Shown piece by piece: positions 10,388 to 19,470 of a stretch of 64,000 nucleotides of DNA. Each line of letters opens with the position of its first letter. The first letter of the stretch is position 1. Where the stretch lies: assembly GCA_949949035.1 (NCBI GenBank), contig CATLHJ010000002.1, positions 62,001 through 126,000 of the forward strand. Reading direction: 5' to 3'. The position numbers and the translations under genes are program-made. Source of the stretch: an uncultured Clostridia bacterium. Its GTDB lineage: Bacteria > Bacillota > Clostridia > Christensenellales > UBA1242. A model generated the notes under the pieces. It was given only the letters and a program-made list of their open reading frames with translations, was not told where the DNA came from and did not search any database.

Positions 10388-10451
10388 TATAGGTAGGGGC
10401 TATAAAAATAAAACCTTAACACCCCCTGCGTGAAGTGCTTATAGGTAGGGG
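10388..10451. repeat. Pair of 12-nt direct repeats tataggtagggg (10388-10399, 10440-10451)
   Basis: Exact match read from sequence, between the divergent recombinase genes. Confidence 0.7.
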
Positions 10452-10456
10452 GCACG

Positions 10457-10488
10457 GCGGGCAATGGCGGCGCAGCCGCCTTGCCCGC
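10457..10488. other. Strong GC-rich hairpin in the intergenic region between the divergent recombinases
   Basis: GCGGGCAA-T-GGCGGC-gca-GCCGCC-TTGCCCGC (14 bp with a single bulge). Confidence 0.65.
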
Positions 10489-10550
10489 GGGCGTGTATAG
10501 TATTACCACGCCACCCCGTAACACTGTAACAACATTAAAAGGAGTAGAAG

Positions 10551-10739
10551 ATGTGTAAAACGAATAATTTGCCAAATCGCTTTGACGGTATTTCAGTTAT
10601 CTATTTTGATGACAAAAGTCGCAACCGCTACGTGAAATTACCGGCGGATCAAGAACTGGCAAAACAGTTAGCCAGTTTGCTTTATCACAATGTAAAAATC
10701 ACAATTAGCCAAGACAAGCAAAAGGAGACTGTAAAATGA
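10551..10739 (+). CDS. Small protein (62 aa) translationally coupled to the tyrosine recombinase; possible excisionase/directionality factor
   Basis: SD aaaaggag upstream; ATGA overlap with downstream integrase; function by position only. Confidence 0.5.
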   Translation: MCKTNNLPNRFDGISVIYFDDKSRNRYVKLPADQELAKQLASLLYHNVKITISQDKQKETVK

Positions 10740-11653
10740 AATATCAAAATTGGTTAAACGAATGGTTGGAAAATTATATTAAACCGACCCATAAGCAACG
10801 GACTTACGATCGCTATTGGCAAGTTGTCAATACCCATATTTTGGCAAGTTTGGGTAATTATGAGTTAAATGCTATCACACCCTTGATCCTGCAAAAGTAT
10901 GTTGCCCAGTTGCTGCAAAACGGTAATCAGCAAACGGGGCAGTCATTGTCTGCAAATACGGTTAATGGCATTATTTCAATTTTGCAATCGTCCTTAAAAA
11001 CGGCGTATACCTTGGGGCTGTGCGACGAATACGTCGGCAATAAAATTGCCCGTCCCAAAATCACCGAAAAACAAGTTTCGTGTTTTAACCTGACAGAACA
11101 AAAACAAATTGAACACTATGTCCTCACTAACAAAAAGTTCAAACTTTATGGTGTGATAATTTGTTTGTATACAGGTTTACGTATCGGCGAATTATTAGGA
11201 TTAGAGTGGCGTGATCTTGATTTTAATAAAGGCATTTTGACAGTATCCAAGACAGTTTACGATCACCAAGGTCAGCGCTGTATTGATACTCCGAAAACAA
11301 TCACTTCTTGCCGCATGATTCCGTTGCCCAAACAATTGCTGCCGGTCTTGAGAAACTTAAAGCAAAATACCAAATCAAACTGTATAGTGGTGGATAAAGA
11401 TAATCGTCCTATCTCGGTCCGCAGTTACCAACGCAGTTTTGAATTATTACAAAAGAAATTGAAAATTGCCCATCGGGGGTTTCACGCTTTGCGGCATACT
11501 TTCGCTACGCGGGCATTGGAGTGCGGTATGGATGTAAAATCACTTTCGGAAATCTTGGGGCATAAAAATACCAGCATTACACTTAATCGTTACGTGCATT
11601 CGCTACTGGAACATAAGCAATCAATGATGAATAAACTTGGTAAATTGTTATAG
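10736..11653 (+). CDS. Tyrosine recombinase (phage integrase / XerC-D family)
   Basis: Catalytic pattern TGLRIGELLGL ... HALRHTFATRAL ... LGHKNTSITLNRYVH. Confidence 0.93.
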   Translation: MKYQNWLNEWLENYIKPTHKQRTYDRYWQVVNTHILASLGNYELNAITPLILQKYVAQLLQNGNQQTGQSLSANTVNGIISILQSSLKTAYTLGLCDEYVGNKIARPKITEKQVSCFNLTEQKQIEHYVLTNKKFKLYGVIICLYTGLRIGELLGLEWRDLDFNKGILTVSKTVYDHQGQRCIDTPKTITSCRMIPLPKQLLPVLRNLKQNTKSNCIVVDKDNRPISVRSYQRSFELLQKKLKIAHRGFHALRHTFATRALECGMDVKSLSEILGHKNTSITLNRYVHSLLEHKQSMMNKLGKLL

Positions 11654-11658
11654 AAAAG

Positions 11659-11815
11659 TGTTCATCAAATATTTTAATCGGCGTACATATTTACAATAAA
11701 ACTATACCATAGTCACCTGAAAATCGCAAACAAGTTATCAAAATTGTTCATTTACATGATATTTACCGCCACAAATTGCTCCATTTTGTTCTCCGATTAA
11801 AATATTTGATGAACA
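11659..11815. repeat. Perfect 23-bp inverted repeat (11659-11681 / 11793-11815) flanking a 111-bp segment
   Basis: TGTTCATCAAATATTTTAATCGG and its exact reverse complement CCGATTAAAATATTTGATGAACA. Confidence 0.97.
11701..11729 (-). promoter_or_regulatory. Sigma-70-like promoter inside the inverted-repeat segment, pointing left
   Basis: Minus strand TTGCGA - 17 nt - TATAGT with TGG extended -10. Confidence 0.6.
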
Positions 11816-11853
11816 AATGTTTTGTCGTTATGTACATAAAATGGGAGTTACAA

Positions 11854-12792
11854 ATGGCAAATCAATCACTTAATAAGGCAAAGATTGAAAAGAATGATGA
11901 ATTTTATACTTTAATGAGTGATATTGAAAACGAATTATCAAGATATGATTTCTCCCAATTCAAAGATAAAATTGTATATTGTAATTGTGATGACCCTACA
12001 TGGAGCAACTTTTTTAAATTTTTTACTAAGTGGGGTAAGCGTATGGGAATTAGTGAAGTCCATTTTACCAATTATGCCAATACAAAAAGAAAATGGAATA
12101 AACAATTAACACTTTTTGAAGCGCTTGATTTAAAGGAAAGTGCAGAAGATGATAGATGTGGTACGGCACACCATTGGACTTTTTATCCAGAAACTAATCA
12201 AATTACTAAAAGAAATCTTAAGGGTAATGGAGACTTTCGTAGCCTGGAGTGTATTGAAATTTTAAGGAAATGTGATATAGTCGTCACTAATCCACCATTT
12301 AGTATTTTTAATGATTTTCTCAATCTACTTATTAAATATGATAAATCGTATTTGATAATTAGTGATGATAATAAATTATCGAATATTGATATTTTTCCAT
12401 TAATAAAAGCCAACAAACTTTGGTTAGGCTATACTCGAGTAAAAAAGTTTTTACAACCAGATGGCACATACAAAACTTTTGGAAACAAATGTTGGTATAC
12501 AAATTTAGAAGTAACATATCGTCGGCAACCAGTTATTTTACATGATCAAGACCTAACGCGATTCAAAAAATATGATAATTACAACGCTATTGAAATTCCC
12601 GAAGTTAAATATATCCCAGATAGTTATTATGAACCCATTGGATTACCGATAACTTTTTTACATAAATTTTGTCCTGAACAGTTTGAAATAATTGGTATGT
12701 CAGGTGTAGATATAAAAATCAAGGGTGGACGCTTTTATGTGGCGGGTAGACGCTTGCAGCCAAGATTAGTTGTTCAAAGGAGAAAAATATAA
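11854..12792 (+). CDS. EcoRI-family adenine-specific DNA methyltransferase
   Basis: DIVVTNPPFSIF (NPPF), KNDEFYTLMSDIENEL, KCWYTNLE; start chosen at ATG 11854 with upstream GGGAG. Confidence 0.8.
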   Translation: MANQSLNKAKIEKNDEFYTLMSDIENELSRYDFSQFKDKIVYCNCDDPTWSNFFKFFTKWGKRMGISEVHFTNYANTKRKWNKQLTLFEALDLKESAEDDRCGTAHHWTFYPETNQITKRNLKGNGDFRSLECIEILRKCDIVVTNPPFSIFNDFLNLLIKYDKSYLIISDDNKLSNIDIFPLIKANKLWLGYTRVKKFLQPDGTYKTFGNKCWYTNLEVTYRRQPVILHDQDLTRFKKYDNYNAIEIPEVKYIPDSYYEPIGLPITFLHKFCPEQFEIIGMSGVDIKIKGGRFYVAGRRLQPRLVVQRRKI

Positions 12793-12793
12793 A

Positions 12794-13870
12794 ATGCAAT
12801 ATCAAATCGCAATTAGAACAATCAAAGATTTGCTGAATGATCAAGTATATTTAACCAATATCAATATGCAAAGAAAGTATATTTACAACCACGAACAGGC
12901 ATCTCATTTACTTGATAGTATTCAAAAGGGAATACCAATTCCAGCAATTTATTTGTGGGATAACCGTGATGGTACTTTTGATGTATTAGACGGGAAGCAG
13001 AGAATAACTGTCATGCGTTTATATGTTAATCCAAAATATTTACCTGGCGGAGTGCATAATTTTTTCATTGACCACATGGACATTAGAAATTTTGAAAGCT
13101 ATCAAATTCCCGTCATTATTTGTTCTGGAACCGAAGAAGAGAAAATTGAAACGTTTAAGCGAATTAATACTACTGCGGTTGCCTTAAAAGAATTTGAAAT
13201 TTACAACGCGTTATATCAGGGAACTTTTGTTGAAGAATTTGGTAACTGGGGCATTGGCTTATCACCAAACGAAGAATTGTTTTTCGGTAAAAGCATAAGG
13301 GGTGAAAACTGTATTAAAGCAGTAAAATTATTTACTGAGAAACCAGAAAATTATTTTAAGCATAATCGCAATCAATCCTTTGTGAATGGACTTAAAAGAG
13401 AGCTTGATGTTTTGGTTGAAACCACGCTTAACCTGTTCAAGGATTACGGAAATGATTATTACATTTTGGCTAAAATTGTACTAGAAAATATTAATAATAT
13501 CTCGTTAATTAATAGTTGGAAATTAAACAAAAGAACAATTACCGATTTATTAATTGAGTATGCTAATAACGGCGAATTGGCTAACGCACCCAGCCGTGAA
13601 AGTTTTTATAAGGAATTATTAGGTTGTTATACAATTACAGGTTTAGACAGTAAGCGGTTTTTCACAAAAGATGATAAAAAAGCCTTATATGAAAAATTAA
13701 GTAAAGGATTGAGTAGTGGAAAAAGAGTTTGTCCAACCTGTGGCAAAGAATTTAGTTTTGACCAATTCGAAGTCGACCATGTTTTGCCTTGGAGTAAAGG
13801 CGGCAAGACGTGTTTAGATAACGCCCAATTATTGTGTAAGGGCTGTAATGTTAAGAAAAGCAATCAATAA
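12794..13870 (+). CDS. DUF262 (ParB/GmrS-like) protein with C-terminal HNH nuclease domain
   Basis: DVLDGKQRITVMRLY (D-G-x-Q-R), QRKYIYNHEQASHLLDSI; CPTCGKEFSFDQFEVDHVLPWSKGGKTCLDNAQLLCKGCN; SD aaggaga upstream. Confidence 0.8.
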   Translation: MQYQIAIRTIKDLLNDQVYLTNINMQRKYIYNHEQASHLLDSIQKGIPIPAIYLWDNRDGTFDVLDGKQRITVMRLYVNPKYLPGGVHNFFIDHMDIRNFESYQIPVIICSGTEEEKIETFKRINTTAVALKEFEIYNALYQGTFVEEFGNWGIGLSPNEELFFGKSIRGENCIKAVKLFTEKPENYFKHNRNQSFVNGLKRELDVLVETTLNLFKDYGNDYYILAKIVLENINNISLINSWKLNKRTITDLLIEYANNGELANAPSRESFYKELLGCYTITGLDSKRFFTKDDKKALYEKLSKGLSSGKRVCPTCGKEFSFDQFEVDHVLPWSKGGKTCLDNAQLLCKGCNVKKSNQ

Positions 13871-14002
13871 ATAGTTTTAATAGTGAGCAATTGATTGTTT
13901 AATTAGTACTTAATGTGATTGAAAATTTATTATTCTTTATGCTTATCGGGCATATACAGCAAATATTTCAGAATTCTAAAACTAATTTAAAATCAAATAT
14001 AA

Positions 14003-14031
14003 ATATGTTATAATCGGATTATAAAATCCAG
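14003..14031 (+). promoter_or_regulatory. Putative promoter of the second restriction cluster (approximate position)
   Basis: TTTAAA-17-TATAAT just upstream of the SD and ATG at 14045. Confidence 0.4.
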
Positions 14032-14044
14032 GAGAAAAACGAAA

Positions 14045-14788
14045 ATGATTCCGAAAGAGTTACTTCAGAATGAATATAAGTCTTGGTTGCAGCAGAATGT
14101 TAAAACAGAGTCAAGTAGGAATAAGTATTTTTCTGCGATACAAATTATAAGTAAAGAAATGTTGGCACTTAAGGTAATAGATAAAGATCTGTTTGAGGTA
14201 GTAAATTTTGAAGATTTTATAATCTTATGTGATAAAATATTAAAAAATAATTTCTTTATCAAGAAAGATCGGGTTGGACACAATATGTATAGTTCAGCAT
14301 TGCGTAATTATTATAGAAATTTTTTGGCTGAAAAGTTTTATTGTGACAATGATATTGTATTAGATATGAATACATCTACATGGACTGATGAGACTGACAA
14401 AGGAGAATATAGAGCAGAAATATCGTTATCAACATTGTCTAAATTGCAAGAACTTAAAAGTGGGAATATAACCGAAGGTGAAAAAAGAAAAATTCAATCT
14501 TATGTTTACGAAAGAAATAGTAGAGCAAGGCTTCTGTGTATAGAGCATTATGGTTCAGTATGTCAAGTTTGTGGTTGCGATATGGCGAAAATCTATGGGG
14601 AAGAATTTACTGGTAAGATACATGTCCATCATAAAGTGCCACTAAATGAAATTGCACAATCATATGAAGTTGATCCAATAAAAGATTTAGTACCTGTGTG
14701 CCCTAATTGTCATATGATACTACATTGCAAGAAAGATGGTTATTATACGGTGGACGAGATTAGAGAGAAAATTAATAAGTTGAGGTAA
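14045..14788 (+). CDS. HNH endonuclease (McrA-like), putative restriction enzyme
   Basis: CQVCGCDM...IHVHHKVPLNEIAQSYEVDPIKDLVPVCPNCHMILH. Confidence 0.78.
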   Translation: MIPKELLQNEYKSWLQQNVKTESSRNKYFSAIQIISKEMLALKVIDKDLFEVVNFEDFIILCDKILKNNFFIKKDRVGHNMYSSALRNYYRNFLAEKFYCDNDIVLDMNTSTWTDETDKGEYRAEISLSTLSKLQELKSGNITEGEKRKIQSYVYERNSRARLLCIEHYGSVCQVCGCDMAKIYGEEFTGKIHVHHKVPLNEIAQSYEVDPIKDLVPVCPNCHMILHCKKDGYYTVDEIREKINKLR

Positions 14789-14995
14789 ATTATTACGTAT
14801 ATCTATAACTACAATCTATACTATGAAAGTGTTGTAGACTAAAGAAAAGTAATAAATCTTTGATTCAAAAGTTTTTAAAAAATTATAGATTATTGAGATA
14901 TAGGAAATTAAGTTAATAAAAAGTAATACACAGTTTGATAAAAAACGTGTATTATTATTATGGGATTTATTAAATAAGTGTTATAAGAGGTAAGA

Positions 14996-17158
14996 ATGAA
15001 AAAAGTTCAAGTTTCTAATATCAAAATTCACCCCAGATCAATTGAGGCGATGGGGGCAAGTTTGGTTACTAATGATAATGTAGCGATTTTAGAATTAGTT
15101 AAAAATGCATATGATGCATTCGCATATAAAGTCAATATAACATTTAGTCACGACAATTCAAAGATAACTATTATTGACGATGGTATTGGAATGACCCTAG
15201 ATGATATAACTGAAAACTGGGCGACCATATCTACAACATATAAAGTTGATAACAAATATATTGAACGTAATGGTATTAAGCGTATAACATCTGGAAACAA
15301 AGGATTAGGGCGATTATCCGCTTCAAGATTGGGTGGAAAATTAACACTTATAACAAAAGCAAAAAATTCACCAATTTTAAAAACGGTATTTGTTTGGGAC
15401 AATTTTTATGAACAAGAAAGTCCAGAAGATTGCAAATTTGATATATACGAATTAGACGTAGATGAGGATATAAAAGAAACTGGCACAAAATTAATAATTG
15501 AAGACCTTAAGGCAAGTTGGGAATCAAGTAAAATTGACGATTTGAAAATAGAATTAGAAAGACTAATTAATCCATTTGATGGCAATAAGGATTTTGTTAT
15601 TACGTTAAATGATAAAATTGAGCCATTAACTATTTTTGATCATTATGAAAATACTGGAATTGTCGAAGTAAACAAATTAATTTCGGATCCAGTCTATAAA
15701 GTAACTGGAAGTGTTGATGATGAGTTAAACGTAGACTATACTTTTGAATATTTTGAGAACTATAATTCCAAAGATAAAAGAAATAAAAAGGTATTGAAAG
15801 GTTTTATATCTTGGGATGAAATTAAAGAAAAGTGCAATGATAGTAATTCTGAAACTATTCCTTATCATGATGATATAACTTGCGGAAAGTTTGGTTTTGA
15901 GTTTAGAATTTGGGAATTACAATCAGATTATCTTAATGAAATTGCAAATAGATATGGATTAAAATCAACCAGTATAGTAAGAAAAATTATAAATAATCAG
16001 AAAGGGATATCAGTTTATAGAGATGGAATTTTGGTTTTGCCAAAATCTGAAAATTCTAGAGATTGGTTAGGGCTAGACAAAAAGCGTATAAGTCAAATAG
16101 GTCGAAGATTATCTACAGCACAAATAATTGGTCAAATTAATATTTCGATCAATGAAAATCCTAAGTTACTAGATACTTCTAGTAGGGAAAGTTTTGTTAA
16201 AAACGAAGAGTTTGATAACTTCTACGCAGTTTGTGTAGCTGGAATCATTAATAAAATTCAGCAGTTGCGTTTACAAGTTAAGCCAGATGCAACTAATCGT
16301 CCTAATGTGAAAGACTTTTTTAAAGATGCATCGCCAGATAAACTAAATTCAGCTGTTGAAGATGCTGTTAAACAAAACAAATCAATTAGTGAAGTGCAGC
16401 AAGTTGTGCAAGATTATAGTAGGGAACTTAAAAGGAGTTTGGCTCTGCTAAAGGAGAGAGTTGAATATTATGCACAGTTAGCTTCAGCTGGTACCTTCAG
16501 TAAGGTAATAATTCATGAAATAAAGAATAACACCAACCCAGTTAAACGCTTTAATAGGAGCGTATATGAAATATATTCACCATTTAACGAAAGACTTAAC
16601 AATTATTATAAATTGTCTTGTGATGGATGTGATAGATTAATAAAATTATCTGATACTTTTGCACCTTTAAGTAGGACAACTTTCAAAACAGAAAAGCATA
16701 CTTGTGATCTATATTCAGAATCGAATAATGTTTTGCTCTTAATGAATGATTATTTAACAAATAACAACATTGTAGTTACAAATAATATTCCAAAAGGGAT
16801 TACCGTAAAGTTACATAGCGGTGAAATACAGACTATTTTAATTAATCTTTTAGACAATGCTATATATTGGGTTTGCAGAAACAAAAATCTGAATGATAAA
16901 TTAATTCAATTTAGTGTGGAAGAATGTGATAATGGCTTTATTGAAGTAAGAGTTTCAGATAATGGTATTGGTGTTGATCCGAATCTTGGGGAGAAAATAT
17001 TTGAGCCTGGAATAACATCTAAGCCTTCGGGTTTTGGTATGGGACTTGTTGTAGTTAATGAAATTGTATCAACACATTCGGGATATTTAAAAAACATACA
17101 ACCAGGTGAAATAGCAGATGGTGCAACATTTGCTTTTACGGTTCCAGTGGAGGAGTAA
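14996..17158 (+). CDS. Dual-GHKL protein: N-terminal MORC/Hsp90-like ATPase and C-terminal histidine-kinase module
   Basis: N-terminal ELVKNAYDA, IDDGIGM, SGNKGLGRLSA; C-terminal IIHEIKNNTNP H-box, NLLDNAIYW, VSDNGIGVDP, SGFGMGLVVVNEI. Confidence 0.83.
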   Translation: MKKVQVSNIKIHPRSIEAMGASLVTNDNVAILELVKNAYDAFAYKVNITFSHDNSKITIIDDGIGMTLDDITENWATISTTYKVDNKYIERNGIKRITSGNKGLGRLSASRLGGKLTLITKAKNSPILKTVFVWDNFYEQESPEDCKFDIYELDVDEDIKETGTKLIIEDLKASWESSKIDDLKIELERLINPFDGNKDFVITLNDKIEPLTIFDHYENTGIVEVNKLISDPVYKVTGSVDDELNVDYTFEYFENYNSKDKRNKKVLKGFISWDEIKEKCNDSNSETIPYHDDITCGKFGFEFRIWELQSDYLNEIANRYGLKSTSIVRKIINNQKGISVYRDGILVLPKSENSRDWLGLDKKRISQIGRRLSTAQIIGQINISINENPKLLDTSSRESFVKNEEFDNFYAVCVAGIINKIQQLRLQVKPDATNRPNVKDFFKDASPDKLNSAVEDAVKQNKSISEVQQVVQDYSRELKRSLALLKERVEYYAQLASAGTFSKVIIHEIKNNTNPVKRFNRSVYEIYSPFNERLNNYYKLSCDGCDRLIKLSDTFAPLSRTTFKTEKHTCDLYSESNNVLLLMNDYLTNNNIVVTNNIPKGITVKLHSGEIQTILINLLDNAIYWVCRNKNLNDKLIQFSVEECDNGFIEVRVSDNGIGVDPNLGEKIFEPGITSKPSGFGMGLVVVNEIVSTHSGYLKNIQPGEIADGATFAFTVPVEE

Positions 17159-18159
17159 TGAAAGTATTAATAGCGGAAGATAAATTAGAAACAATACAAT
17201 CTATAACAGATCATTGCAGTGATAATAGTATAGAGTATCAAATAATCCAAGATTTTAATGATGTTTTATCTACATTAGCAACAACACATTTTGATGCATT
17301 AATTTTAGATTTAAAGAAAGATCCTGGTGAGGAATATCCTGGATATGATATATTTAATCAGATATGGGCAGAAAGATTTATCCCTATCATTATTTATTCT
17401 TCATATTATGATAATCTACCTAATAAGGTTGACCATCAGTTTGTTTCGTACTTTGATAAGTCCGAAGAGGAAAAGGTAATAGTTCGCTTGACTGAGTATT
17501 TAAGTATGAGCGAAAAAATTACTAAAATTCGTAGTAAAATGAATGATTTATTTATACAAGCTTTAAGGTTCGTTAATAATAACGACTCGAATGATGTTCA
17601 ATTTCAAAGAGTATTGATTGGGATGAAAAATTATCTTGACGAGGACAATCCCAACCTTTCGTTACCAGCAGATGTGCAATACTTGGTTTTACCTCAATAT
17701 CAATCATTAGCGACTTGTGATATTGTTGAGACTATTCCACAACACAATACAGAATCTGAATTTTATATGATTATGTCACCGTGGTGTGAAATTGCGCAAG
17801 CAGGAAGTCCGATTGAATTAGAATGTAAGAAAATTATTGATAATTCTTCTGTGAATAGTGAGACAAGAAATACTATTAAAAACCATAGCAATGAAGGTGG
17901 GTATAGAAATTATATTTTGCTTCCCGATTGTAAAAAGTTGAAAAAAAAAATCGTTGATGTAACGAAGACTGTTATAATAAAAAATGATCAAATATCACTC
18001 AATCCAAACGAAACAGATTTAAATAGATATAAATATAGAAAAATAATTTCAATAGCAAGTCCATTTCGTGAAAGGATGATTGCCTTATGTTATAACAATA
18101 GATCGCGTATCGGTGTGCCAAACTTAAATAAGGATAGTTGGTGGATCGATGAAAATTAA
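17158..18159 (+). CDS. Receiver-domain (response-regulator-like) protein with uncharacterised C-terminal domain
   Basis: Receiver residues: IAEDK acidic pair, LILDLKKD phosphoacceptor, IIIYSSYYD, SYFDKSEE lysine; overlaps both neighbours. Confidence 0.75.
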   Translation: MKVLIAEDKLETIQSITDHCSDNSIEYQIIQDFNDVLSTLATTHFDALILDLKKDPGEEYPGYDIFNQIWAERFIPIIIYSSYYDNLPNKVDHQFVSYFDKSEEEKVIVRLTEYLSMSEKITKIRSKMNDLFIQALRFVNNNDSNDVQFQRVLIGMKNYLDEDNPNLSLPADVQYLVLPQYQSLATCDIVETIPQHNTESEFYMIMSPWCEIAQAGSPIELECKKIIDNSSVNSETRNTIKNHSNEGGYRNYILLPDCKKLKKKIVDVTKTVIIKNDQISLNPNETDLNRYKYRKIISIASPFRERMIALCYNNRSRIGVPNLNKDSWWIDEN

Positions 18160-19297
18160 AGCGATAGACCTGTTTTCAGGCTGCGGGGGAGTTTCTTGTG
18201 GATTAATTAATGCTGGGTTTAATGTTACAGGAGCCGTAGAAATAAATAAAGATGCAGTAAGAACCTACAAAAATTATAAAAGATTACAACATGTTAATGT
18301 TATTAATGATGATATTCGTAATGTTGATGGTTTTGAATTACTAAAACAAAGCCAGATTGAACCTAGCGATATTTACTTATTGGCAGGTTGCCCACCTTGT
18401 CAAAATTTTTCATCGCAGAATAGGTCTGGAAGATTAAAAACAGAAACAGAAAAAGAAGCATTATTAATGGAATATTTAAGAATTATTAAACAAGTGTATC
18501 CACCGTTTGTTTTACTTGAAAATGTTTCTGGTATTACAAGTCCATGTAATAAAAACATATTAAATAAATTTATAAATGAATTAAAAAATGAAAAAGATAC
18601 TTGTGCGGAACACCAATATTTTGTGCTGTGTAGTATATTAAACGCCGCCAATTTTGGTGTGCCACAAAGACGTCGTAGGTTTGTGCTACACGCTATTAGA
18701 AAGGATATATATAATCTACTCAAAAGCCAAAATATTGGTGTTTCATTACCAAGAGAAACTCATAATAAGAATGGTGATCATGGTTTGAACAGATGGGTAT
18801 CAGTATGGGATGTTATATCTGATTTACCACCGATAGAAGCTGGACAACATTTTAATTCAGGAACAATTAAAAACCACACTTGTGCCAATTTATCTGAACT
18901 TAACATCCGAAGAATGGAATATATACGAAATAATGGAGGTAGTAGAAGTAGTCTACCTGATGATCTACAATTAAATTGTCATAAGAATTATTCAGGGCAT
19001 AAAGATGTTTATGGAATTATAGATCCTAATCTTCCCGCTCCTACTATGACGGGAGGGTGTTTATGTTATTCGAAGGGACGTTTTGGACATCCATATCAAA
19101 ATAGAGCTCTATCAATAAGAGAAGCGGCTAGGATACAAACTTTCCCTGATGATTTTATTTTTGACGATTTGACAACAAAGTCAGGACTGCAAATAGGCAA
19201 TGCTGTCCCGGTTAAATTAGTTGAAGTTTCTGCAAAAAATATACTACTTGAAATAGTCAATTATCAAAAATTATTGAGAAAATCTTCTAATAAATAG
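18149..19297 (+). CDS. DNA (cytosine-5) methyltransferase
   Basis: Motifs DLFSGCGGVSCGL (I), AGCPPCQNFS (IV), LLENVSG (VI), QRRRRF (VIII), QIGNAVPV (X). Confidence 0.95.
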   Translation: MKIKAIDLFSGCGGVSCGLINAGFNVTGAVEINKDAVRTYKNYKRLQHVNVINDDIRNVDGFELLKQSQIEPSDIYLLAGCPPCQNFSSQNRSGRLKTETEKEALLMEYLRIIKQVYPPFVLLENVSGITSPCNKNILNKFINELKNEKDTCAEHQYFVLCSILNAANFGVPQRRRRFVLHAIRKDIYNLLKSQNIGVSLPRETHNKNGDHGLNRWVSVWDVISDLPPIEAGQHFNSGTIKNHTCANLSELNIRRMEYIRNNGGSRSSLPDDLQLNCHKNYSGHKDVYGIIDPNLPAPTMTGGCLCYSKGRFGHPYQNRALSIREAARIQTFPDDFIFDDLTTKSGLQIGNAVPVKLVEVSAKNILLEIVNYQKLLRKSSNK

Positions 19298-19470
19298 TTT
19301 TGGTGCAGGTGGATAAAATCAAGCGATTTTGAAAAGTCTGCAGGTGCTAATTTTTAAAAAATTATTCTGGAATATAAGGTCGCAATCGTTCTAGTTTTAA
19401 AAAGAAATTTGAGACCAAATTATTTTTGTAGTTGATTCTTTGAAAGATAAAGAGTTAGATAACTTAAATA

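Noticed and set aside
11776-11853. Upstream start of the EcoRI-type methyltransferase ORF (MLHFVLRLKYLMN...)
   Set aside because: This extension crosses the inverted repeat; ATG 11854 has a Shine-Dalgarno and begins the conserved N-terminus
14789-14995. CTACAA-N17-TTGTAG dyad as a controller-protein operator
   Set aside because: Only 6-bp arms in AT-rich sequence and no C-protein gene nearby; too weak
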